A stretch of 64,000 bases of DNA from Larkinella sp. C7. GTDB taxonomy: Bacteria > Bacteroidota > Bacteroidia > Cytophagales > Spirosomataceae. The first letter of the stretch is position 1, and every line of letters begins with the position of its first letter. The notes under the pieces are model-generated. The model searched no databases and had not been told where the DNA came from. It was given only the letters and a program-made list of their open reading frames with translations. Positions 44,216 through 52,667 of this stretch are shown here, piece by piece. The stretch is taken from assembly GCF_006149005.1 (NCBI RefSeq), contig NZ_VBSL01000019.1, positions 1-64,000 of the forward strand. Direction: 5' to 3'. Position numbers and translations under genes: made by a program.

Positions 44216-45215
44216 GGCGTTGAAAGGTTAGGGTGACCATGCTATTGAGCAGAATCTGAGCCTGATCCGGCAGCGCGTACCATTGCGGACTGGCGGGTTC
44301 GCTGCGCGGAATAAGCTGTTCGTTCACCCGGGTTTCGTTGCGGCTGAACGATGCAATCTGAAAAGCCTGCATCTCGTCGTTGTAGCGAATTCGGGCGTGG
44401 GGGTTCGATACATAAGCCGATTCGAGCAACAGGTAGTTGGGAAAATGCTGGTTATCGGGTTCCTTCCGCGCCACCACAATTTCGCGGTCGCGCATCAGGT
44501 ACGAATCTTCCTTGTTCAATTCCGCAATGTAATGGTTGATCTGAGCCAGTCCGGCACCCAGACTGCGGGGCAATCCCGGCGCGTGACGGGTCGCGGGGGC
44601 TCCGGCTGGTGGTCGTGCGGTGGTCGGTGCCGGTGTCGAAAACGTAAACTTCACGACAAACGCACCCGGTTCCCGAAAATCAATGTGCTGGAAGGTGTTC
44701 GGATCAATGTCCACTTTCTCAAACCGGTTGGTCTGTTTGACCCGTCGCGTGACGTGAATCCGGTCGGGTGATTGCGCCGGGTCGTTTCCGGGTAAAATAC
44801 CGGTCAGGGCACCCACCACTTTGACATCCGTTGGCGTGACCGGTTCTCCACCAAATTCACGGCCGCCCCCAAACTTGAAGAACCAGTTGGCGGCCACCGG
44901 CACCACGCGTTCGTAGTTCGACTTTTGGGACTCAATGAAAGTCGTAAAGGCATTTACCGCTTCGTTGACAATCACCGGGAACGCATTCTGGCGTGCTTCG
45001 TAGGTGTCGGGATGCAGAATGATCAAAAAATGCGCATTGAAAAGCATGCTTTTTCCGACGGATTCCCGCGGCACGGAATCCTGAAACGACGCCACCAGTT
45101 CGTTCAGAATGCGCGTATTGGAAACGGTAGCAACCGGATTGGTTTTGGGCTGACTGGAGGACGGCACCAGGAGATTCCCTAATTTACTAAGCCAGTCGCT
45201 GGGCTGATCTGCCAT
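44208..45215 (-). CDS. FHA-like protein with FhaA-style N-terminal domain
   Basis: The protein has 335 residues. The N-terminal half (about 20-130) has an alpha/beta look (MLFNAHFLIILHPDTYEARQ) and is followed by a Pro/Ala-rich linker (about 190-225). The C-terminal part (about 245-330) resembles an FHA domain: YLLLESAYVSNPHARIRY keeps the serine and histidine, but the leading Gly-Arg is not evident. An N-terminal domain that handles a protein partner plus C-terminal FHA is the plan of mycobacterial FhaA, and this gene is likewise first in its cluster. The homology of the N-terminal half is an inference. The gene is probably the operon's first; the 232-bp gap upstream is divergent with an epimerase gene. 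Confidence 0.75.
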   Translation of the reverse strand: MADQPSDWLSKLGNLLVPSSSQPKTNPVATVSNTRILNELVASFQDSVPRESVGKSMLFNAHFLIILHPDTYEARQNAFPVIVNEAVNAFTTFIESQKSNYERVVPVAANWFFKFGGGREFGGEPVTPTDVKVVGALTGILPGNDPAQSPDRIHVTRRVKQTNRFEKVDIDPNTFQHIDFREPGAFVVKFTFSTPAPTTARPPAGAPATRHAPGLPRSLGAGLAQINHYIAELNKEDSYLMRDREIVVARKEPDNQHFPNYLLLESAYVSNPHARIRYNDEMQAFQIASFSRNETRVNEQLIPRSEPASPQWYALPDQAQILLNSMVTLTFQRHD

Positions 45216-45447
45216 GAATGAATTCCGTTAGGATGGTATTGTCTCTTTAACGCTGAATGTAAAAGATTTCTTTTGATGAACCAATAAGTTCCTGCGTCCG
45301 GTTTGGAGTAGGTTATACCGGTTCCAGCCCTTTTCCGTTCAGATTTATAGTTTTTACAAAATAAGTCTGATATTTGATGCCCGGCTTTCCATTCGAACCC
45401 GAAGAGAGATAGCCGGTTTATAAACCCCGATACTTCTAAACGTTCGT

Positions 45448-46626
45448 ATGAAACAATTCTTTCTCTCCGCCGTCCTGCTGGGGATGCTCGTCGGCTGTAA
45501 TAACTCCCAAAAACAACAAGAATCGTCAACCATGTCGGATAGTACAAGCACAGCGGCCGCTGATTCAGCCAGCGGTTTGCCTGATCGTTCGCGTTTTCAG
45601 AAAGACGTCGAAGGAAAACAGGCTGATTTATTCGTTTTGACCAATGCCAGCGGAATGAAAGTCGCCATCACAAACTACGGCGGCCGCATTGTCAGCATTC
45701 TGGTGCCGGATAAAACCGGTAAACTGCTGGATGTAAACCTGGGCCATAGCAGCATCGATGACTACCTGGAAAACGAATCGTTCTTCGGAACGCTGGTGGG
45801 TCGGTATGGCAACCGGATCGGAAAAGGAAAGTTTACGCTCGACGGTAAAACGTATCAGCTCGCGACCAACAACGGCCCTAATTCCCTGCACGGGGGCAAA
45901 AAAGGTTTCAACGCCAAAATGTGGGATGCCACGCCGGTGGGCAGCAACGGCCTGAAACTGCACTACGTTTCGCCGGACGGGGAAGAAAATTATCCGGGAA
46001 CGCTGACGGTCGATGTGACGTATACGCTTACCGATGACAATGGCATTAAAATTGACTATCAGGCGACTACCGACAAAAGCACGGTCGTCAACCTGACCAA
46101 CCACGCTTATTTCAACCTGAATGGCGAAGGCTCCGGCTCCGTGGCCGACCATCTGGTGGAAATCAAGGCCGATCGCTACACACCGGTGGACGCGACCCTG
46201 ATTCCGACGGGCGAACTGGCTCCGGTGGATGGAACGCCGTTCGATTTGCGGAAACCGGTTGCCATTGGCGAGCGCCAGGATGCCGACCATCCGCAGATTA
46301 AAAACGGGGGCGGTTTCGACCATAATTTCGTGCTGAACGGCGGCCAGACCGCTGAACCACGGCTGATTGCTACGGTGACTTCGCCCAAAACCGGCATCTC
46401 GATGGATGTGCTGACGACGGAGCCGGGGGTGCAGTTTTACGGTGGTAACTTCCTGAATGGAAAGCGGACCGGTAAAAGCGGCAAACCGTACGACAAACGG
46501 TCGGCGTTCTGTCTGGAAACCCAGCACTTTCCCGATTCGCCCAACCAGTCCAAATTCCCAACGACGGTTTTGAAACCGGGTGAAACGTACAAAACCACGA
46601 CGGAATACCGGTTTTCGGTGAAGTAA
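45448..46626 (+). CDS. galM: Aldose 1-epimerase, lipoprotein
   Basis: The protein has 392 residues. A lipoprotein signal with lipobox LVGC (C17) and a Ser/Thr/Asp-rich spacer precede the epimerase domain: ITNYGGRIVSILVPDKTG, HGGKKGFNAKMWD, catalytic histidine in LTNHAYFNLNG and the acidic residue in AFCLETQHFPDSPNQ. It interconverts alpha and beta anomers of hexoses. The lipobox places it in the periplasm or outer membrane, as in other Bacteroidota, suggesting use on sugars released by polysaccharide breakdown. A GH5-like hydrolase gene follows on the same strand. Confidence 0.94.
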   Translation: MKQFFLSAVLLGMLVGCNNSQKQQESSTMSDSTSTAAADSASGLPDRSRFQKDVEGKQADLFVLTNASGMKVAITNYGGRIVSILVPDKTGKLLDVNLGHSSIDDYLENESFFGTLVGRYGNRIGKGKFTLDGKTYQLATNNGPNSLHGGKKGFNAKMWDATPVGSNGLKLHYVSPDGEENYPGTLTVDVTYTLTDDNGIKIDYQATTDKSTVVNLTNHAYFNLNGEGSGSVADHLVEIKADRYTPVDATLIPTGELAPVDGTPFDLRKPVAIGERQDADHPQIKNGGGFDHNFVLNGGQTAEPRLIATVTSPKTGISMDVLTTEPGVQFYGGNFLNGKRTGKSGKPYDKRSAFCLETQHFPDSPNQSKFPTTVLKPGETYKTTTEYRFSVK

Positions 46627-46644
46627 TGTTTCCTTTTAATCATA

Positions 46645-46727
46645 AATGTAAAATGATGAATGCTAAATGTAAAAGTGATCGGCTGGCTGCTTCTAACTTT
46701 TACATTTAGCATTCATCATTTTACATT
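46645..46727. repeat. Perfect 32-bp fold-back element
   Basis: Arm 46645-46676 is the exact reverse complement of 46696-46727, loop 19 bases. The arms are AATGTAAAATGATGAATGCT-type words. It fills the gap between galM and the glycoside hydrolase gene. Confidence 0.95.
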
Positions 46728-46751
46728 GAGCGTTAACAATCCTTATAACTC

Positions 46752-47888
46752 GTGAAAAACACAATTCAATTTAAGCTAAAAACCGCCATTCTGGTCTTGC
46801 TGGCGGTTTTGTCGCTCCAGGCAAAGGCGCAGCAGTGGACGCCCAAACAGGCCAACGATTGGTATAAAAGCCAGCCCTGGCTGGTGGGAAGTAACTTTAT
46901 GCCGGCCACGGCCATCAACCAACTGGAAATGTGGCAGGCCGAAAGCTTTGATCCGAAAACGATCGACAAAGAATTGGGCTACGCCGAGAAGCTGGGCATG
47001 AACACGATGCGGGTTTTTCTGCACGACATGGTGTGGCGGCAGGATGCCAAAGGCTTCAAAAACCGCATCGATCAATTTCTGGCGCTGTGTGCCAAGCATA
47101 AAATCAAACCCATGCTCGTGTTGTTCGACTCATGCTGGGACCCACTGCCGAAGCTGGGCAAACAACATGCGCCGGTTATGGGGCGGCACAATTCGGGCTG
47201 GGTGCAGGGCCCCGGCGCGGCCATTCTGAGCGATAAAAGCAAGTGGGAAGGGCTGCGGAATTACGTGAAAGACATCGTGGGTTCATTCCGGGCCGACAAG
47301 CGGATTCTGGCGTGGGACATTGTCAACGAACCGGATAACGACAATGCCAACAGCTACGGCCGCAACGGCAAGATCAAAACCGAATTGCCCAACAAAGCCC
47401 AACTCGGCACCGAACTGGTGAAGGCCGGTTTTGGCTGGGCGCGGGAGGCCAAACCAACGCAGCCCATTACGTCGGCTCCCTGGAAAGGCGATTGGTCGTC
47501 GCTCGAAAAAATGGATGACATGAACCGGTTTCTGGTTCAGAATTCCGATGTGATTACGTTCCACAACTACGGAAAGCCGGAAGATTTCAAGAAGCGGGTA
47601 GCGGATCTTCAGAAATTTGGCCGACCGCTGATTTGTACAGAGTACATGGCTCGTCCGGCGGGCAGCACGTTTGAAGGATCGCTGCCCATTGCGAAAGCCG
47701 AGAATGTGGGCATGATGAACTGGGGCTTTGTGTCCGGTAAATCGAATACCATTTATCCGTGGGACTCGTGGCAGAAGCAGTACACCGCCGAGCCGCCGGT
47801 ATGGTTCCACGATATTTTCCGCGAGAACGGACAACCGTATATCCCGGCCGAAACGGCTTTTATAAAGAAGATGACCGGGAAGAAATAA
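46752..47888 (+). CDS. Secreted GH5-like glycoside hydrolase
   Basis: The protein has 378 residues with a GTG start and a signal peptide (about 1-27, ending QAKAQ). It is a TIM barrel of the cellulase/GH-A clan: the proton donor lies in ILAWDIVNEPD (E193) and the nucleophile in PLICTEYMARP (E297); the loop FLHDMVWRQDAKGFKNRID and SWGFVSGKSNT-like end match the clan (MMNWGFVSGKSNT). The substrate may be beta-mannan or beta-glucan; it cannot be settled here. It follows the lipoprotein epimerase gene and probably shares its operon. Confidence 0.88.
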   Translation: MKNTIQFKLKTAILVLLAVLSLQAKAQQWTPKQANDWYKSQPWLVGSNFMPATAINQLEMWQAESFDPKTIDKELGYAEKLGMNTMRVFLHDMVWRQDAKGFKNRIDQFLALCAKHKIKPMLVLFDSCWDPLPKLGKQHAPVMGRHNSGWVQGPGAAILSDKSKWEGLRNYVKDIVGSFRADKRILAWDIVNEPDNDNANSYGRNGKIKTELPNKAQLGTELVKAGFGWAREAKPTQPITSAPWKGDWSSLEKMDDMNRFLVQNSDVITFHNYGKPEDFKKRVADLQKFGRPLICTEYMARPAGSTFEGSLPIAKAENVGMMNWGFVSGKSNTIYPWDSWQKQYTAEPPVWFHDIFRENGQPYIPAETAFIKKMTGKK

Positions 47889-47903
47889 TGGTTTTAATGG
47901 CTG

Positions 47904-47994
47904 AAAATGGTTAGATGGTTTTGATGGCTAAAATGGTTGAATTGCTACTAACAATTTTCAACCGTTTCGGCCATCAAAACCATCTAACCATTTT
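47904..47994. repeat. Fold-back element, 38-bp arms
   Basis: Arms 47904-47941 and 47957-47994 pair at 35 of 38 positions, loop 15 bases; the outer 25 bp are perfect. The word is ATGGTTAGATGGTTTTGATG. The vocabulary differs fully from the other loci while the architecture is the same. It lies between convergent genes. Confidence 0.95.
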
Positions 47995-48008
47995 TAACCC
48001 TTCAATTC

Positions 48009-48338
48009 TTAATTCTCCTGCATTTTCTCACCGGCTTTTTCTACTTTCTTGCCGGTTTTGCGTTTCGCTTCACGCGCTTTCTGCTTGGTTTCTTTGGCCG
48101 TTTCCCGAACTTCATCGCCCGCGTCGTCGGCGGCTTTGTCTATTTTCTTACCGGCTTTTTTGGCTTTCTGTTTCGCTTCCTGCTTGGTTTCGCGGGCTTC
48201 GTCTCCTACCTCATCGGCGGCTTTTTTCACCGTTTGGCCGGCATGATGCGCGGTCTCCTTCGCTTCCTCTTTCACTGTCTGCGCATTTGCTGTGAAACCG
48301 AATGCGGCCAGCAAAGCAACAATCCACAATTTTTTCAT
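48009..48338 (-). CDS. Secreted Lys/Glu/Ala-rich amphipathic repeat protein
   Basis: The start is the ATG at 48338, giving 109 residues. After a signal peptide (about 1-20, ending FTANAQ) the protein is a chain of 11-residue-like units (KEEAKETAHHAGQTVKKAAD, EVGDEARETKQEAKQKAKKA) that would form amphipathic helices or a coiled coil. It looks like LEA-type or apolipoprotein-like stress proteins, or YtxH-like envelope proteins. No catalytic motif is seen. It has no near neighbour on its strand with clear links; a terminator for the gene upstream separates it. Confidence 0.8.
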   Translation of the reverse strand: MKKLWIVALLAAFGFTANAQTVKEEAKETAHHAGQTVKKAADEVGDEARETKQEAKQKAKKAGKKIDKAADDAGDEVRETAKETKQKAREAKRKTGKKVEKAGEKMQEN

Positions 48339-48403
48339 GATGTTGGTTGGAATTATTTTGAATCTCCTTCTATAACCAGCGTCGAGGGGCAATTGTTGGG
48401 TAA

Positions 48404-48442
48404 AAACAGAAAATCCTCCCGGCAAAGGAGGATTTTCTGTTT
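48404..48442 (-). terminator. Rho-independent terminator after lipoprotein hydrolase gene
   Basis: A perfect 16-bp stem (48404-48419 with 48427-48442), loop seven bases, with T runs at the outer ends on both strands. It lies 22 bp past the hydrolase stop. Confidence 0.92.
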
Positions 48443-48464
48443 GCTCTAAAAGCTAAGCGGCTGA

Positions 48465-49676
48465 TTACTGGACGCTTGAGAAAAAGAGATACGTATTCAG
48501 GAGGTAGTCGATAACCGCCGTGCTATGGTCCTTTCCTTCCAGCGGTTTTCGTTCGACATTGGTAGCTCCCCGTTTCCGCATGGCGTCGTAGGCATCCTGC
48601 GTATTGAAAAAGAACACCAGATTGTCGGCGGTTCCGTGATACAAATGCGTTGGAGTTTTAGGCTTCCAGTCGTAAACATCGTTGTCTTTGACTGCATTCA
48701 AAAAACCGGTTTCGGTGCCGTCGTTCACCGCTTTCTTGAAACTATCCGTGAAGATATCGCTGATGCTCACGTTGATGTTGATGTTTATTCCATTCTGGGT
48801 GGCCTGCGTCGCATACGGCTCTTTCAGGTAATAACTCATCGGTTTGTTGAGCTTATACAAGCTGTTGTAGGTGAGCATCGTCCACAAATACAGGCGGTTG
48901 TAGCTGGCAATGCCGTGCGTTTTCTGGTTGATGATGTACTTCATGAAGGCCGTTTTGTGGTAGGCTCCCGCGCCAATGCTGGAAGCTGCCAGCGTAAATT
49001 CGGACGGAAATTCTTCTTCGATCTTTTTCTGCAACGACATCGTGGCAAAACCGCCTTCCGAATAGCCGGTGAGCAACAGCCGGTTATCCCATTTGATCGA
49101 CTTTTGCTTGATGAATTCTTTCGCGGCCCGGATCATGTCCAGCGAGGCCGTGGCCAGCCCTTCGCGGTGTTCGTAGGTGTGCGGAATGGCCTTCGATTCG
49201 CCGTAACCGATGTAGTCCGGGCAAACCATGATGTAGCCGTTGGAGGCAAAAAACGTACCGCCAAAAGCGGCATCGCTGCCCGGCCCGAAATTGGACGGCG
49301 CATCGGCATCGTTCAGAATGGTTCCGTGTTGCTGGCTGATCATCGGCACCGCCGTTGGCACTGTCGGAACAATAATCGCTCCCGACGCTTTGGTGGCCGT
49401 TCCGTCGGGCAGTTTGGTGTTGTAAACCAGTTTATACACCTTGACATCGTAGCGCAGAAATCCCTTGATAAGGCTCTGGTACTGAACCGGGAATTGCTGG
49501 GCAATCTGCGCGCCAAGCTGATCCTTGGTGAATGCGTTGATATCGGAACTGCTAACCAGATACACATCCGGTTCGGGCTTGGGGTCAGAACCGGTTCCGG
49601 TCGTATCACAGCCCGACAGAAGAACCGTGATGGACAGAAGAAGGGACAGCAGAAACGCCTTGCGATTAATAAGCAT
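48465..49676 (-). CDS. Lipoprotein alpha/beta hydrolase (secretory-lipase-like)
   Basis: The protein has 403 residues. A lipobox LLSGC (C23) is followed by a linker and an alpha/beta-hydrolase domain. The nucleophile elbow is GYSEGG (S206), the acid lies in HLYHGTADNLVFF and the base histidine in EGKDHSTAVI. The early part PDYIGYGESKAIPHTYEH and the length fit bacterial members of the secretory lipase (LIP)/ platelet-type esterase group. The likely substrate is a lipid or ester, not determined. It faces the cell surface or periplasm. Flanking terminators make it monocistronic. Confidence 0.86.
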   Translation of the reverse strand: MLINRKAFLLSLLLSITVLLSGCDTTGTGSDPKPEPDVYLVSSSDINAFTKDQLGAQIAQQFPVQYQSLIKGFLRYDVKVYKLVYNTKLPDGTATKASGAIIVPTVPTAVPMISQQHGTILNDADAPSNFGPGSDAAFGGTFFASNGYIMVCPDYIGYGESKAIPHTYEHREGLATASLDMIRAAKEFIKQKSIKWDNRLLLTGYSEGGFATMSLQKKIEEEFPSEFTLAASSIGAGAYHKTAFMKYIINQKTHGIASYNRLYLWTMLTYNSLYKLNKPMSYYLKEPYATQATQNGINININVSISDIFTDSFKKAVNDGTETGFLNAVKDNDVYDWKPKTPTHLYHGTADNLVFFFNTQDAYDAMRKRGATNVERKPLEGKDHSTAVIDYLLNTYLFFSSVQ

Positions 49677-49703
49677 ACGAATGAGTTGGGTCGTAAAGGG
49701 GTA

Positions 49704-49742
49704 GAAAAAGGGCGTTTCCCGGATTCAGAAAACGCCTGTTTT
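49704..49742 (-). terminator. Rho-independent terminator after S9 peptidase gene
   Basis: GGCGTTT (49711-49717) pairs with AAACGCC (49730-49736); on the minus strand a T5 run follows. It lies 36 bp past the peptidase stop and just ahead of the lipoprotein hydrolase start. Confidence 0.85.
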
Positions 49743-49777
49743 GACAACAACGCTCCAAAGCGCTTAGTTCGTGTCGG

Positions 49778-52243
49778 TTAAAGCCGTTCTTCAAATAATT
49801 TCAGGATTCGCTTGTACTCGTCCATCCAACTGGTGGGTTCCACAAACGCGTGGTCTTCAACGGGATAGGAAGCCACTTCCCAATTTTCTTTCCGAAGCTC
49901 GATCAGTCGCTGGGTGAGCCTGACAACATCCTGATAATGAACGTTTACGTCGACCATGCCGTGGCAAATAAGCAGATGCCCTTTCAGGCCGTTGGCGAAA
50001 TAGATGGGCGAACTCCGGCGGTAGGCCAGCGTATCGCTAAACGGTTCATTCAGAATGTTGGCCGTGTAGCCGTGGTTGTAAGCTGCCCAGTCGGTTACGG
50101 GCCGCAGGGCGGCTCCGGCCGCAAACACGTCGGGCGTCGTGAACATGGCCATAAGGGTGATAAAACCGCCGTACGAACCGCCGTACAGACCGATCCGTTT
50201 GGCGTCCACGCCCTGGGTTTTGACGAGCCACTGGGCTGCATCGACGTTGTCCGTTAAATCCTTGCCGCCCATGTGCCGATAGATGCCCGTCCGCCAGTCG
50301 CGACCATAGCCCGCACTGGCGCGGTAGTCGATGTCCAACACCGTGTAGCCCTTGTCGGCCAGCAGGTTATGAAACATGTATTCCCGGAAATACTGACTCC
50401 ACCATTTGTGTGCATTTTGAAGATACCCCGCACCATGCACAAACACCACTGCTTTTCCATTCGGTTTGGTAGGTTTGTATAGCCGTCCGTAAATGGTTTG
50501 TCCATCGCGGGCCGGAATGGTTACAATGGCCGGGTCCCGCCAGGGATACGCCTGAAATTCAGGGGTTAGCGATGTTGTAAGCTGAACCGGTGTCGATGCA
50601 GGCGACGGTTTTTGTTTCCCTTTGTTCAGGCTTACCACTTCGTTTTTCATCAAAAACAACTCCCACGGTTTGTTGCTGTAGGAATAGCGAATGGCCAGTT
50701 GGGTTTCGTCGGGCGAAAGCGTTACGTCGTTGGCACCGGTCATCGTGGTCAGTTTCACACGTTCTCCGCCATCGACGGCCATCCGGTAAAAATGCTGCTC
50801 GCCGGGATGAAGCTCATTGGTGGTCAGGTAAAAGAATTTCTTGTCGTTCGACAATTGGATCTGCTGCACCTCGAACTTTCCCTTTGTCAACTGCTTTTTC
50901 TCGCCCGTCTCCACATTGACCGTGTAGAGGTGAGAATAACCGTCGGCTTCGGAAGGGAAATAGAAGGTCTGATTATCCGCCAGAAAACCGGTCATGCCCG
51001 TCAGAGGGCCAAAACCGCTGACCCACGCTTCGTCGCGCTGGCGGTCGAGGAGTTTCAACTGGCGGGTGGCGGGGTCGAGCCGCATGATCCAGCGGTCTTT
51101 GTTGTCGAAGGCGCGGATGATCACCACGGCGTATTTTCCGTCTTCCGACCAGATTGGGCCACTAATCGTCACGCTGCGATCCGCCAGTTTTTTCGTCTTT
51201 TTGATCGTGTCGGTGGTCACTTCGGCGGCCGATGGGCCGCGCCGGTTGCCATCCGGAACGGAGGCCGGCGACGGAGCGGTTTTGGCATAATCCGGCGCAT
51301 CCGTAATGCCCGGAATCGATTTGGTCGAAACCGCCTGGATCGTATCCCGCTGAATATCATAAACGTAAAACTCGGAACTGGCAAGAGGAGCACCAACTTT
51401 GGTGCGGGCGGTGAGGTCTTCCGTAAAACCGGATTCCGTTACGTAGCTCGGCACAATGGCGGTTTTGGCCCCCTGCGCCGACTTTTGCAGTGAGAACGTC
51501 ACAAACCGGCCGTCGGGGCTGAGTCGCTGATTCTGAACGGTTTTTCCTTCGGTATAGAACTGCTTCGGACGTTTGGGTTGCCCGGCTTTCGTAATTTTCT
51601 CGCCCTCGTCCTTCTTCGCTTTCCGTTCTTTCAGCACATCGAACAGGGCCAGTTGGTCGCGTTTGAGCCAGGTTTCCTGATCGTTGGTTTTGGGGTCCGG
51701 TTTTTTGGTGCCGGGGTCGAGGTGCGTGACCTGCATCCATTCGCCGGTTGCCAGCGAAACCGTGAAGATATTGTTCGACCGGGCAAAAACCACTTTTTGC
51801 TCGTCGCCACTGAACGTTGGATTGCTTTCCCGCTCAACGGTATTGGTCAGTTGCCGGACGGTTTGCCCGCCGGTTTTGCCCGGTTTGCAGTCGAGCAGAA
51901 ACAGGTCGCCGTCTTTTTCGTAGAGTTTCAGGGTGCGGGCGCGGTTGTAGATTCCGCCGGTAGCGGGAGGTAGTTTTTGCCGTTCCGCAGCGGCCACTTT
52001 GACGGGTTTTCGGTCGCCGTTGAGGGGTATTTTATACAGCGAATCCCCTTTGGCTTTTGTCGGGTTCCAGTTGAAATAAATCGTTTTGGAATCTTCCGCC
52101 CAAAAAATGCCCGATGGCGACGTTCCGATCCACCCCTTCGGGTCCTGCATGATTTTTTCGACGGTGAGCGGGGATGCAGTCGGCGTTTGGGCTGTTGCCC
52201 TGACAATCAGCAGGCAACCCAATCCGATGAGTAGTTGTTTCAT
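49778..52243 (-). CDS. S9 family (prolyl oligopeptidase/DPP-IV-like) peptidase, secreted
   Basis: The start is the ATG at 52243, giving 821 residues with a signal peptide (about 1-19). The N-terminal half is a beta-propeller (KSIYFNW-like blades; NPTKAKGDSLYKIPLNG); the C-terminal alpha/beta-hydrolase holds the serine in GLYGGSYGGFITL (S690), the aspartate in HGMVDVNVHYQD and the histidine in YPVEDHAFVEP. Such enzymes cleave dipeptides or oligopeptides outside the cytosol. It is divergent from the YciI gene; a palindrome GTTGGAGCCTCCAAC lies in the shared gap. Confidence 0.93.
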   Translation of the reverse strand: MKQLLIGLGCLLIVRATAQTPTASPLTVEKIMQDPKGWIGTSPSGIFWAEDSKTIYFNWNPTKAKGDSLYKIPLNGDRKPVKVAAAERQKLPPATGGIYNRARTLKLYEKDGDLFLLDCKPGKTGGQTVRQLTNTVERESNPTFSGDEQKVVFARSNNIFTVSLATGEWMQVTHLDPGTKKPDPKTNDQETWLKRDQLALFDVLKERKAKKDEGEKITKAGQPKRPKQFYTEGKTVQNQRLSPDGRFVTFSLQKSAQGAKTAIVPSYVTESGFTEDLTARTKVGAPLASSEFYVYDIQRDTIQAVSTKSIPGITDAPDYAKTAPSPASVPDGNRRGPSAAEVTTDTIKKTKKLADRSVTISGPIWSEDGKYAVVIIRAFDNKDRWIMRLDPATRQLKLLDRQRDEAWVSGFGPLTGMTGFLADNQTFYFPSEADGYSHLYTVNVETGEKKQLTKGKFEVQQIQLSNDKKFFYLTTNELHPGEQHFYRMAVDGGERVKLTTMTGANDVTLSPDETQLAIRYSYSNKPWELFLMKNEVVSLNKGKQKPSPASTPVQLTTSLTPEFQAYPWRDPAIVTIPARDGQTIYGRLYKPTKPNGKAVVFVHGAGYLQNAHKWWSQYFREYMFHNLLADKGYTVLDIDYRASAGYGRDWRTGIYRHMGGKDLTDNVDAAQWLVKTQGVDAKRIGLYGGSYGGFITLMAMFTTPDVFAAGAALRPVTDWAAYNHGYTANILNEPFSDTLAYRRSSPIYFANGLKGHLLICHGMVDVNVHYQDVVRLTQRLIELRKENWEVASYPVEDHAFVEPTSWMDEYKRILKLFEERL

Positions 52244-52326
52244 TGATGAATAAGAGGCTAGTACGGTTTTAAACAATGAAATTAGCGAGAAAAAGGGAAA
52301 AGGATTAGATTTGGACAAAAACAAGC

Positions 52327-52341
52327 GTTGGAGCCTCCAAC
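52327..52341. promoter_or_regulatory. 15-bp palindrome between divergent S9 peptidase and YciI genes
   Basis: GTTGGAG and CTCCAAC are perfect inverted halves around one central base (52334). The site lies in a 133-bp divergent gap and could be an operator. No cognate regulator is nearby, and chance cannot be excluded. Confidence 0.35.
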
Positions 52342-52376
52342 TTTGGTGTTATTTTTTGTTTTAGTATTGAAAAAGG

Positions 52377-52664
52377 ATGCGGTACGTTATTCACGCTTAC
52401 GATTATACCGACGATCAGGCCATGGACCGGCGTCTGGCTGTTCGTCCAAACCACTTCGATGGTGCCCGTCAATTGAAAGCCGATGGGCATTTCGTCCTGG
52501 GTGGCGCGTTACTCGATCCCGAGGGCAAGATGATCGGCTCCATGATGTTGCTCGATTTTGATACGGAAGACCAATTGAACGACTGGTTGCAGAGTGAGGT
52601 GTATATTTCAGGGAAAGTTTGGGAACGAATTGACATCAAGCCGTTTAAGCAGGCGGATATTTAA
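52377..52664 (+). CDS. YciI family protein
   Basis: The protein has 95 residues, the family length. It begins MRYVIHAYDYTDDQAMDRRL, with the conserved His-Asp elements (RPNHFDGARQL) and the MGSMMLLDFDTEDQLNDWL-like core (MIGSMMLLDFDTEDQLNDWL). It has a ferredoxin-like dimeric alpha/beta fold; some relatives are dehydrochlorinases or bind heme-like rings, but most have no known function. It is followed three bases later by the HAD hydrolase gene and forms the start of a short operon with it. Confidence 0.9.
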   Translation: MRYVIHAYDYTDDQAMDRRLAVRPNHFDGARQLKADGHFVLGGALLDPEGKMIGSMMLLDFDTEDQLNDWLQSEVYISGKVWERIDIKPFKQADI

Positions 52665-52667
52665 GAA

